From Lucifuga dentata (taxonomy: Eukaryota > Chordata > Actinopteri > Ophidiiformes > Bythitidae): DNA of 64,000 nt. This document shows positions 26,514 to 47,216 of this stretch, piece after piece. The notes beneath the pieces are model-generated. The model saw only the letters and a program-made list of their open reading frames with translations, had not been told where the DNA came from and ran no database searches. The first letter of the stretch is position 1. Each line of letters starts with the position of its first letter. Both the position numbers and the translations under genes were made by a program. The stretch spans positions 1-64,000 of the forward strand of contig VXCM01002175.1 in NCBI GenBank assembly GCA_014773175.1, read 5' to 3'.

Positions 26514-26925
26514 ATATAGAGTAATTAAATATGCATCCATAAGGTACAAGGTCTTACAGGATAGGATAAAATGTGATTCATAGGCAGATACGTAGCCACA
26601 CACACGCATGCACACGCACGCACGCACACACAGCATGGCCAGCATGACATTACACTTCTGAAAAGTGACATCACTGACGTCACCGTTTGTCATAACCCTG
26701 AGTCATATCTACTCCCACGCTCCCTCTCCACTTTTCATTCTTCCTGCTGTCTACTCCTCTTTTTTTTCTTCAGTCTTTTCTTCATTCTCTGTTTTGCTCA
26801 GAGTGATCTAGTCTTTTCTTCCCTCGAGTACTCCTTCTGCTTTCTCATCCTGTTTCTTCTGGCACGACAAAACATAGCAAGCAGCCTTCATCAGCCTATG
26901 TCCACAAGACTGATTAGACATTTTC

Positions 26926-26987
<62 letters not shown>

Positions 26988-27074
26988 GATATTGTTATGT
27001 GCTACATACATACAATCAGTTACTGAACAAGGCAGTACAGCAGGTGCCTCCCCAAAGACACACACATACAGATG

Positions 27075-27137
<63 letters not shown>

Positions 27138-27347
27138 AGAGAATCAGCAGTCAAAGAAACAGGTCAGCACATGGATATGCATGCATATGGAAATATAAGC
27201 AATTACACACACACCAGAGTGCATGCACACTCTGACCAGATGCTGCGTCACCTCACCCGCATGGAAGCACAGTCACTAGTCTGTCTCTTTTCTGAATATC
27301 AATAGTCCAGGCAGTTAAAAATAACAGAGGATGAGAGAGGAGTGAGA

Positions 27348-27404
<57 letters not shown>

Positions 27405-30161
27405 ACTGAATCAGCTGCTCTTTGCTAGTGGCTGAATCTTAGCTGTTACAAGGCAGTATTAGCCTGAAATCTCAACACCACACCCCATTCTTTCTCTCTC
27501 TGACTCCCTCCTTTCCTGTCATCCACCCCCTGTCCTGCATCCCTTCCTTTCTTCCCTCTCTAGCCTTTCTTTTCCTTCCTCTCTCATCTCTGTCTTCTTT
27601 TAGCTCTCCTCTCTCTCATCAGGCTCTCTCCTTTCCTATTTCACCATCTCTCCATCATGTGATTCATTTCCCTGCCACTCCTCCTCTCCCCTCATTCTTT
27701 CTCTCTCTTTTTCTCTCCTTCTTGCCCTCCCACTTCCCCTGTCTCTCTGAGAATACTTAATCCCTCTTTCTGCAGCATCACACACTAGTGGGTGTATGCA
27801 CTGCAACTGGAGCACAAGAAGAGAAATATGGACATGTCTGCGTATGTGGTTGCCTGCATGTGTTCTTTGTATTCTCAACACCAAAAGAACTGCAGGCCTC
27901 CACAGAGTGACAGACAAAGCCACTCATTTATCCAAAACTTGTCGGGCTGCATCAGAGATGACATCTTGCTAATATAAAACTGTCATAATACTGACTCAGG
28001 GTTTGGAATGTCCACAATTTACTCCTAACTTGCTGTAACGCAGGCTGCGCCTTAGCAGAATTCCCGGGAGGAAGCTGGGAAAGTTTGAAAAATTAAAGAA
28101 TTTCAGTGTTTGTTACTGAGTGCAGGAGAAACCACAGGAGAATTTACTGCTCTAATTTACTGCGACAAAATGCATAACACTGCATGTGCATGAGGGCCAT
28201 TTTTCCCCCTCATTTTATTTAATTAACTAAATAATATAAATAGCAAATATGTTGTCATTTTTAAGACAGTTTTATCTTATTTATTAGTATGAACATGAAT
28301 AATTGAATGAATTATGTATAAATGAGCTTATAAACCTTTTATATACATATATAATTAGTGTATATATTGTATATATACTTAGGTCTAGTTTTATCCTTTG
28401 GGAAATCTAAGAATTAATTGTATATATACTTCTTAGATTTAACATAATCACTGTTATCATCCAAGATTGAGTTAGAAACATTCGTGTATTGATAAAGCTA
28501 ACTGTGTGTTATTTGGAGGAATTTTATAAAAAGGGCCTTTCAATATTATTAAAAACAGTTTGCATTTGCAGCTTGTAAAACTAGATTATCTCCTCTTGAG
28601 TAATGGTAAACCTATGAAGTTTAATCGTTTCACCTTGACATTTCTGTTTCTCCTCATATTATTTGATGCATGAGTGTTTACTGGGTTTCTCAGGCTACAC
28701 CCAATGTTTTCAAATGCTCCATAATTTGGTTTTCCTGGAATTTGTTGTTTAGCCAAAGCAAAACTCCTCATGACTGCAACAGTTGAGTGTCTAGGTCAAA
28801 GCTTTGCAAGCTAAAGAAATGCTGGAGTGGAGTTTAAAAAATTATAATTATAGTCCTGTTAACCTAAATATGGGCTAATTTTATTTGATATAAGTTTACA
28901 TGATACGTTTACCATTGAAGACAAGTGGAGCAGCCGGTTTGACCCTCATCTGGATGTTGACCAGGTGGGGCTGACCCATCTTCTTGGAGCTGCGCTGGCG
29001 AGCTACCACCTTGGCTACATGAGCCCTCTCATTGGCTACTGAGGCAAAATACATCATCTGGAGAAAGGGAGGAGACACGTTGATATCAAGAAGGGCCTTG
29101 TCACAAAGTTAAAAAAGCTATTAACCCCACCTGCAATAAAAGAATGATTTGGCATCACTTCATGGATCTTTGGTGTTGTCATGGTAACAGATGTTTTAAA
29201 AGACCATACCACCCATTTTGCATGTTTGAACTGAATATATTAAATCTTCATACAAGTAACGTTACTGACAATCATTTCCCAAAGGATAAAATCATATTTC
29301 AGCTTTCCTGATATTTTTCAAAATCTCTTAATCTTTCAAAATCAAATATTCAAGCAATACACCCACCTTAAAAACCGATGTTTCACCGGCTGATAGGTCC
29401 AAAGAATTATGAAGTCACGGTTGTTAAAATTTTTTGATAAACACAGTTCTTGTTTTGGGACTATATTCCCTGATGGAGACATTCATTCACTCCACACTTT
29501 TTATTGCACTTAAATGCTAAAATTATGTAACTTAAACAAAAAACCTGAATTGTTGTTGTTCGTGATGATGGATTACCTATCCCAAGAACTTTTCAAATAG
29601 CAACAAGTTGATTTTAATAGCGTATCAGAATGAACTGAAACCAGTGGCCGTCTGGAAGGTAAGAAATCTTTTTTTTAAACTTACCGTTCCAGTAGTATCC
29701 TTTGGGAAATGACTGTCAGTAACATTACGTATATAAAAATTGGATATATTAGGCTCAAACATGCAAAATGAGTGGTATGGTCCTTTAAGTCCAATAAACT
29801 GCAATAAAAGATAATGTGTGGGTGGAGTCATCTTTTTTACTCTATTCTAATTAGACAGCAAGGCTGACAAATCTTCTGAACGATGTTAACACTTTGAATA
29901 TTGTTCTATGTATACAACCATCCTACCCCAGCCACGCCACACACGCACACACACCTCTCCAGAACGGTTGCGTTCCATGCGGACTACAGAAGGCATGCTA
30001 GCCAGTAATGCATCCAGGTGGTTGTATCCCATCTGTTTATGTGGTATCTGCTCCCCTGTGAGCTCCTTATACTCAGACTTCAGACAGGACAGGGACACTC
30101 CACCTTTGTTGGCCTGGAGGATGGCCCGTAGCATCTTCTTCACCAGCTCTGCATCAGCCAT
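14593..30161 (-). CDS. tdrd7: Tudor domain-containing protein 7 (19 coding exons)
   Basis: Exons, 5' to 3': 30161-29955, 29057-28913, 26377-26173, 24167-24085, 21312-21104, 20951-20504, 20166-19859, 19776-19584, 19376-19265, 19166-18964, 18845-18711, 18147-18064, 17359-17225, 17089-16979, 16768-16620, 16115-15898, 15658-15475, 15336-15176, 14813-14593. Counting the duplicated 67 bases of exon 6 once, the sum is 3444 nt, 1147 residues; human TDRD7 has 1098. There are three LOTUS domains: about 5-75 ([19 protein letters not shown]), about 230-285 ([18 protein letters not shown]) and about 380-450 ([18 protein letters not shown]). Three Tudor domains follow: about 560-613 ([11 protein letters not shown]), about 730-795 ([14 protein letters not shown]) and about 1010-1065 ([13 protein letters not shown]). 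TDRD7 binds RNA through LOTUS folds and methyl-arginine through Tudor folds, in chromatoid bodies/germ granules and lens RNA granules (established). ATG follows the acceptor directly, so a 5' UTR exon exists. Fish carry two paralogues; I cannot say which this is. Confidence 0.93.
16620..16768 (-). other. tdrd7 exon 15, boundary check
   Basis: The acceptor side reads CCCCCAAG/GTTACC and the donor side CCACAG/GTTTCT. Phase 0 in and phase 2 out fit the neighbouring exons. Downstream, intron 15 (16116-16619) contains an N-interrupted T tract (N at 16403) and AT-rich repeats of the string TATATTTATGATAT. Confidence 0.75.
18881..18931. repeat. CA microsatellite in a tdrd7 intron
   Basis: An almost pure CA tract with a few interruptions (CAAACACACACATACAC) lies between tdrd7 exons 10 and 11. 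Similar tracts occur at 1-17, 48300-48324, 53817-53850 and 61079-61100 in other introns. Confidence 0.9.
20504..20951 (-). other. tdrd7 exon 6 with a 66-bp assembly duplication
   Basis: Bases 20747-20812 and 20814-20879 are identical, separated by a single N at 20813. With one copy and the N removed, the exon is 381 nt (127 codons) and joins its neighbours in phase 0. As printed it is 448 nt and shifts frame, ending in a stop four codons after the N. The exon also encodes a serine run from a TCA repeat (plus-strand GAT repeat near 20650-20680), followed by the start of the third LOTUS domain. Confidence 0.88.
21684..22525 (-). mobile_element. Internally deleted hAT transposon with relics of both transposase ends
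   Basis: On the minus strand, 22314-22115 encodes a hAT N-terminal start ([17 protein letters not shown], then [15 protein letters not shown] and HAAEWQQC), like the BED-finger region. Shortly after, 22115-21849 encodes the C-terminal hAT dimerisation motif ([19 protein letters not shown], then [11 protein letters not shown]). The several hundred residues between them are missing. The outer ends form an imperfect inverted pair: AAATGGCCTAAAAATAAAAT near 21690, and AAAATGGCTGAATGGAAAAA read on the minus strand near 22520. The frames are broken. It sits in tdrd7 intron 5 and is not part of that gene. Confidence 0.75.
22547..23880. mobile_element. Putative non-autonomous DNA element with ATTACCATA...TATAAGCC termini
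   Basis: The left end is ATTACCATACTCGAGTATAAGCC (22547-22569). The right end, read on the opposite strand, is ATTACCATATATACTCAACTATAAGCC (23880-23854), so the two ends are an inverted pair with a 4-base gap. Inside are a near-perfect hairpin (22575-22728), the phrase TTGGGGGTTRGCTTATA repeated near the right side, and a direct repeat (about 23236-23343 against 23619-23740). No transposase frame is visible. A one-N join with a 65-bp duplication lies at 23742. Confidence 0.55.
22575..22728. repeat. Near-perfect inverted repeat, 69-bp arms, 16-base loop
   Basis: Bases 22575-22643 pair with 22660-22728, with one mismatch in 69 (ATTTTAGAG in the left arm, CTCTTAAAT in the right). The loop is 22644-22659, C/T-rich. 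It is within tdrd7 intron 5, so either strand, if transcribed, could fold into a long hairpin RNA. Confidence 0.9.
25590..27400. repeat. Cluster of GA/CT/GAAA microsatellites in tdrd7 intron 3
   Basis: Purine or pyrimidine tracts lie at about 25590-25628 (GA), 25763-25814 (GAAA), 25914-25957 (CT), 26416-26453 and 26475-26509 (GA, two sides of an N join), 26932-26982 (CT), 27075-27131 (GA) and 27353-27400 (GA). The tracts alternate in strand, so GA runs can pair with neighbouring CT runs. The flanks are also biased: 27480-27770 is largely C/T. Confidence 0.9.
29196..29788. mobile_element. TTAA-flanked palindromic element, copy 3 (593 bp)
   Basis: It starts TTAA-AAGACCATACCACCC and ends GTGGTATGGTCCT-TTAA. 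Its interior matches copies 2 and 4: TTTTTCAAAATCTCTTAATC, CACCCACCTTAAAAACC, TTTTGGGACTATATTCCCTG and GGATTACCTATCCCAAGAAC. It sits in the first coding intron of tdrd7. Confidence 0.85.
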
Positions 30162-32155
30162 CTAACAAAACAGGAAGAAATCAACTTAATAAATATGCAA
30201 ATAAACAAAATAAAAACGATAAAAAGACTGGCAGGTGGAAAAAGCTTTAGCTATCTAGTCTGTCATCTACGAAAACCAATCAAGAATATAAATGAAAACA
30301 TTTCAAATAAATAACAAGAAACTAGCAGAAGCAAACACCAACCGCACTTTATCAGATTTTTATTATTTTTTTTTTTATAAAAGGATTTTCCTTTTCAATA
30401 TTTGCTTTACCTAAACCTTAAACACTTAAAAGATTAGAAGGAGCGAGGAACAGCTAATAATGATGCAAAACCATTCAAATCTGCAATAGCCTGCACTAAA
30501 TTCACCCTGTGGGGCAGTGGTTTACTGGTTAAGCAGGGTTTTTTTTGTTTTTTTTTAAAAAACTCTTGATCATTTTTCCCAAAAACAATTAGTTTTGGTT
30601 CTACTAAAGCTTACTTGCAAACTGCAAGGCCAATGAGAAATGTTATTTGAGAGTTTATAAGGAGATCAGTGTGTACTGTAGCAACATAATTTAGTGAATT
30701 ATGCACGTGGTTCCTTATTGGTAAGTTTTCCCACTGATCTGTCTAAATGCTCATGACAATCTGAAACGATGATAGAATCCACTCCTCAAAAATTCTTCCT
30801 TCAAACTGCATATTACACCATCCTACTATTACATGTATTTTAAGTTGAGGAGCTTTGAGTGTTTGAGATGTGGTTTTGATGTAGAGCCAAGTTACATTCC
30901 ATCCCCATATGGAAAACACTTTCAGTTTTCATTCTGGCTGCAGCTACTAACACCACATAGAAGAAATTACTTAATTACTATCTTAAATTACAGGGCTGAA
31001 CTATATGATTTTGATGAAAAATGTGACATGGCTTATATCACAAGATTTTAAAACAAAATCCCTATAGATCCACATTGTGGCAGACAAGGAGAGACACCCT
31101 CAAAAACTGTTCAACTTTAATTTACTCAAAAAGTTTCAGCGAGTTGTTGTAGCTTTTAATCAATGGCCAACACAGTGTTTACATTATCTACTAAAATTGT
31201 AAGAAACCATAATTGAGAAAAATGTGATGATAATATAGTGAGTTTTATATATACAGGAATGTAAAGTCCATCTCTTGGTAAAAGAGATGCAAAAGTCATC
31301 TCTTAGCATCACATTAAGCCTTTTTATACACTCGTTGTCAATGCAATTTCACTTGTTTCAGCAGTTTTCTACAGGCAACAATCAATGCCTTAAATTGTGG
31401 AGAAAAAATGCATGTATTTGGTAAAAATGTAAATGAAATAGCTAAGAGTTTCCTCAACTCACGTGACAAGAAAACACGCTTCAGAAAGAAGATGCTTCGG
31501 AAAGGAGTAAAATAAACTCATACAGCGTGCAGATTTAACCTACTGATTGACTGAATTAAATTTTAAAATGAAGCCACCTGTTGATATTTATTTTGCAACG
31601 CAGACAGGAGACATTAGGAAATTGAGTGACGTAATGCGTGCACTCCACACCCTCCGCCGGGATCAAACTATTTGGATGAAGTTGTCCAAACATTTTTGCT
31701 GAACGTGAAGAAAAACTACATTTAAATTTCCTGACAGACTCAAATGGTGAAAATTAACCGGTATAGTGTCCGCATAGGCACAATAACACAGGCAAAAATC
31801 GAGTTTGAGCCTCTTTGCCACCTTCGAGAAAGTGCGAAATGAAGTTAATGTGGAAAAGCTATGTAATAACCGAAGTACGTAATTTTGCCTTCATAGTAAA
31901 ACTACAGCTGCCATTTTAAAGGTCCATTACAAAGCATGTTTTACACTATTCTACTTTTAAACTGAAAAGCGGAAGCCCTGTTTTTAATCCTCGCTAGCTT
32001 AACAGTCGTCAGCTACTCGAGCATTACAACAGATAAGTTACCATAAGCACTACAAAACAAATTCAAAACTCGATTCAACTTTGACACTGACGCTTAAAAA
32101 AGTGCATAGAAGTAAGAATAAATGTTAAAACAAAACAAACAAAAACCTCTTCTAC
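30162..32155. other. First intron of tdrd7
   Basis: Between the non-coding first exon and the ATG-bearing exon. AT-rich, with short T runs. I see no exon, RNA gene or recognisable repeat here. Confidence 0.5.
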
Positions 32156-32260
32156 CTTGCTTCAAACAGTAGCGATGGTGAAGTAGGGACCTGTTTTCAG
32201 CGCTCCCTGGAGCTGTCAGTGCAGTCACCGGCACAGAGAGGAGCTGAGACCGGGGCTCAG
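32156..32260 (-). other. tdrd7 non-coding first exon (right edge approximate)
   Basis: A minus-strand donor GCAAG/GTAGAAGAGG ends at 32156. The sequence to its right (CACCATCGCTACTGTTTGAA, then CTCCAGGGAGCGCTGAAAAC further 5') has no in-frame start that would be needed. The acceptor directly before the ATG at 30161 requires such a 5' UTR exon. The transcription start cannot be set from sequence alone. Confidence 0.5.
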
Positions 32261-32600
32261 TCCCGGTGTGTGCCAGCCGGTCCGGCCACAGCCTCTCATC
32301 CGCCCTCTGATTGGTCGGCTGTGCACGGGCCTCTGGTTAGCTACACGTCAACACGCAGCCAGGGGGCGCAGCACGACAGGGAGCATATTTAATAACTTTA
32401 TTAGTCAAGTGTATGTTAGGTGTCACCAAGTATTGATCAGAAATTATTCTGCAAAATGAATTGATTTTATTTTTAAATTAACGCAGCCAACAGGGGCGCT
32501 AGTTGTTGTTATTTTTGTGTGTGTTTTTGTCTTGCAAACGTAGAAGAAGTCCCACAGGAAGTTTGACCGGAATAAAAAGGAAGTGACCACCTGATTTACA
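32157..32600. promoter_or_regulatory. Shared divergent promoter region of tdrd7 (-) and dctn1 (+)
   Basis: The region between the two first exons is GC- and CpG-richer than its surroundings. A CCAAT box in the tdrd7 direction (32310-32314 on the minus strand) lies beside GAGGGCGG, a GC-box-like site. I see no convincing TATA box. The first exons face away from each other with only a few hundred bases between them, a typical bidirectional housekeeping arrangement. Confidence 0.6.
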
Positions 32601-32708
32601 TCCCAACTCTTTGGCTACAAAGGCTTGGTAGCCAAAAGACAACCATTAACTGTTTATTTGGATTCACACAGGAGCTGCATTTAAAGAAACGTGTCTCCTT
32701 GTATCCAG
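32580..32708 (+). other. dctn1 non-coding first exon (left edge approximate)
   Basis: It ends with a strong donor, ATCCAG/GTAAGTGAC. The coding exon at 34375 begins with a splice acceptor and 24 bases of 5' UTR before the ATG, so an upstream exon is required, and this is the best-placed donor. The start is a guess. Confidence 0.5.
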
Positions 32709-34374
32709 GTAAGTGACTACATCTATCTGAATAGCAGCTTAAAAAATTTCTTTCATTATAGCTAGCTGTATTGACTTTATCTTTTTGCTAACTTCGGAAA
32801 CTGAATTAACCGGCTTAAAATCATTTTAGCTAGATAAAATTGTAGATTATTTTGATCAATCAGTATTTATTTGAAAGTAGGTTGAGGCATGAACGCAGCA
32901 TTTTGGTGATTACATCGATTTTGCTCTTCGAGCTTGTAACTGTAGCTGTCATAACAACATTAGCATTAGCCAGCTGCTGTCAGTCAGATAAGACTTTTGT
33001 TAGTTTTAACGTTTTCGAAACACGATGGTATGAGTTTCCAAAAGAAGGGATAGGTATAGCTGTAATTACTAATTACTTACCTCATTTATTATAACTGTGT
33101 TTTATGGGTGCTGTTTGCTAGTTACGTTTTAGCAGGTTGCTGCATAAACATGGTTAAGGGTGTGACGATATTGTCAATACTGAGCTTCAAACTAAATGGC
33201 TTTCGGTTCCTTTGACAATCAGTCCCATTCATGTATAGTTCTTACATGGGCGTGTGGGTGGCACAGTTTAACAGTACCACCCTCGCTGTTCAGAGGAGGA
33301 AGGGATGAGAAAGTAAAGCAGCACTTGAACTGTAGCTTTATATCGGAGGCGTAACCATCACAGTAATTGCTATGGCTATGAACAGACGACATTCTTACAC
33401 ACCGCGGGTGAGTAAAACAGATATAAATGCTATTTATTTCACACAAAACGTCAATCTAAGTTTGACAGATGCAGTTGACCACTAGAAGATTCTAAGCAAC
33501 AATGCAAAAATAGTAAAAGAATAAGTTGGTCTCACTTACCATATAGTGGATATAGTATAACGTTCACCTTGTAGCATTTTAGCAGCTAAACTTTGACTCA
33601 TTCTACCTTTAAAAAAAACGATTACGAATTTTTCTTTGTTTAAACTATAGTTTAACTTGTATTGTTGATTGAATAAAAGTAGAATTTGTTTGAGAGGCTT
33701 CATCAAAACGGTCAGCTTCCCTTAAATTAACAAAATCCTGTGCTGCTGCTTCTGTCAAAAGGCAGTGATAAACCTATTCTATCCAGTTTTCTGCCCCGTG
33801 GATTGAGACCATCAGGCGGTGTGAAGTTCACGTGTCCCCTTCAGAAAAGTTACCATGGCCTCAGTCCTGAATGAGCAGCTTTGTATGAGCAACACAGAGA
33901 TGATGCTTGTTTATCAGGATGCCTGTTTTGGTCCAGGCCATATGACTGAGTGTGTGAGGGTGATTATGTGCTCTGTGAGCTCCAAAGCCTTAAGAGTCTC
34001 CTTTGGTTTAACTGGATTCCGAATTCTTCTTTTGATAATGGCTGGAGCAGGAAAGGTTATGGAGCATTGAGCCAAAAGCACAATGACATCCTGTCTGGTT
34101 AAGAAATTACAGGTTGTGTTAAAGAAAACATCAAAGTGCAAGTCACAGCTTTTTTTTCTTCTGTTTGGCAAATATCAACATATCAAAGAGATACAGACAA
34201 TGAGTATTTAAGTCATAAGTAAATTGTCTTAGCTATGTAATGACCTAATTTTTCTCTTTCTCTTCTTTAATCATTCATCACTCCTTGTCCCTTTCTTCTT
34301 TTAACATTTTCTTTGCTTACTTTTTCTCCCCAATTGCTGATTTCAACCCATTTGTATTCAATCCAATTCACCAG
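32709..34374. other. First intron of dctn1
   Basis: AT-rich. I see no exon, repeat family or RNA gene in it. Confidence 0.45.
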
Positions 34375-34398
34375 CTGACCAGCCCATTGATCAGCAAA

Positions 34399-45983
<11,585 letters not shown>

Positions 45984-46668
45984 AACAGCATGACAATTAA
46001 ACACCTTTTTTGATTTTTTTTTTTTTTTTTTNTTTTTTTTTTTTTTTTTCATTCCAACTTTCACTTTAAGATTTTTTCCACATTTTAGTAATTCGGTTGA
46101 CACCCACGTGACAGGGTGTTCTCATGAAAACAAATAGGGTGTAAGTTTCACATAGATTTGACTGTTAAATGTCACATTATGCATGTAGTATCCGTAATTT
46201 AACTGCACTTATGCCTCAATATTTTTGTTTATTCTTGTTTTCGCTTGTGAATAATTCAGACAGTAAAAGCAACCAAATCATTCCTCAGCAGGAAGCATTT
46301 CTATATGCAAGTCCATGTTTGTTTAACTTATGAAATGTTTACCTGTCTGATGACTAATCTGTTCCTGACTGCTCAAAAGTTTACAGTTCAGTATAATTTT
46401 TTTTTTTTTTTTAATGTTACTAGTATATGTCAGACTTTCTTAAATCTGGGATTTGCTCCATGTTATAATTCCTCCAAAAGTTAGAAACTGGAGCATCTTG
46501 TGCTGAGAAACAGCTGACCACACTGTCAACACTAATTCATGAATTGGATATAAATTAGTGTTAACTGCTTTCGAGCATTTTGTCCTTTCATAGGTTTTAT
46601 TAATGAAAGACTGTAATACTCTCATGAAGGCCATAAATGTTGTAGCTTTTTGTACATTTGGCTTTGTG

Positions 46669-46674
46669 AATAAA
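46669..46674 (+). terminator. dctn1 poly(A) signal AATAAA
   Basis: GTGAATAAAAAC lies about 690 bases after the dctn1 stop. The 3' UTR (45984-46668) contains an N-interrupted T tract at 46011-46049 that is an assembly join, not a gene feature. Confidence 0.55.
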
Positions 46675-47216
46675 AACTTACCTTAAGTTCAAGCTATGAT
46701 TATTCTCTTAAAATATAAAGTAGCTCCAAGTTCTTCAGAATAAATAAAAGTTTCATTCAGTAGGACTTCTAGATCAGCTTCACCTCCTAGTCATTGGTAT
46801 TTTTTAAGGGACTAATCAGTTATGAGAGGATTTTACATTAATCTGAGTCTGTCCTCTAACAATTTTTTTTTAAATGGCTGAATGCCTTAATTGTCTTAGT
46901 CATCAGTTATAGGGTTACATCAATAATGTTTGGTCAAATGTCAAGTCAAATCCAATATTGTGTTGAAATGCAAAAACCTTTAATACGAATGAACTTTACA
47001 CACAAGTACAGAATTCAAAGTATCAACAACACTTGAAAAAAAATTAAAGTCTAAGAACTAAACTACTGAAAACAAATGTCTGCCACTGCAGCCTGGGTTG
47101 CACTGTAATGTCAAAATCAGAGAGAATCTCAAGGAAGGTTTGACAGTCAACTAAACTAACATTTCCATTTCCCTACTTGTTTGGATTCAGTTTTCTAATC
47201 AAACTCCAACTCTGCC
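46675..47216. other. Interval between the 3' ends of dctn1 and the PCED1 gene
   Basis: The two genes converge. A minus-strand ATTAAA (plus TTTAAT, 46979-46984) is the likely poly(A) signal of the PCED1 gene, leaving only about 300 bases between the two tails. Nothing else is visible. Confidence 0.45.

Noticed and set aside
26374..26583. Arg-Glu repeat frames resembling RE-rich splicing proteins
   Set aside because: They come from GA microsatellites; no conserved sequence lies outside the repeat.
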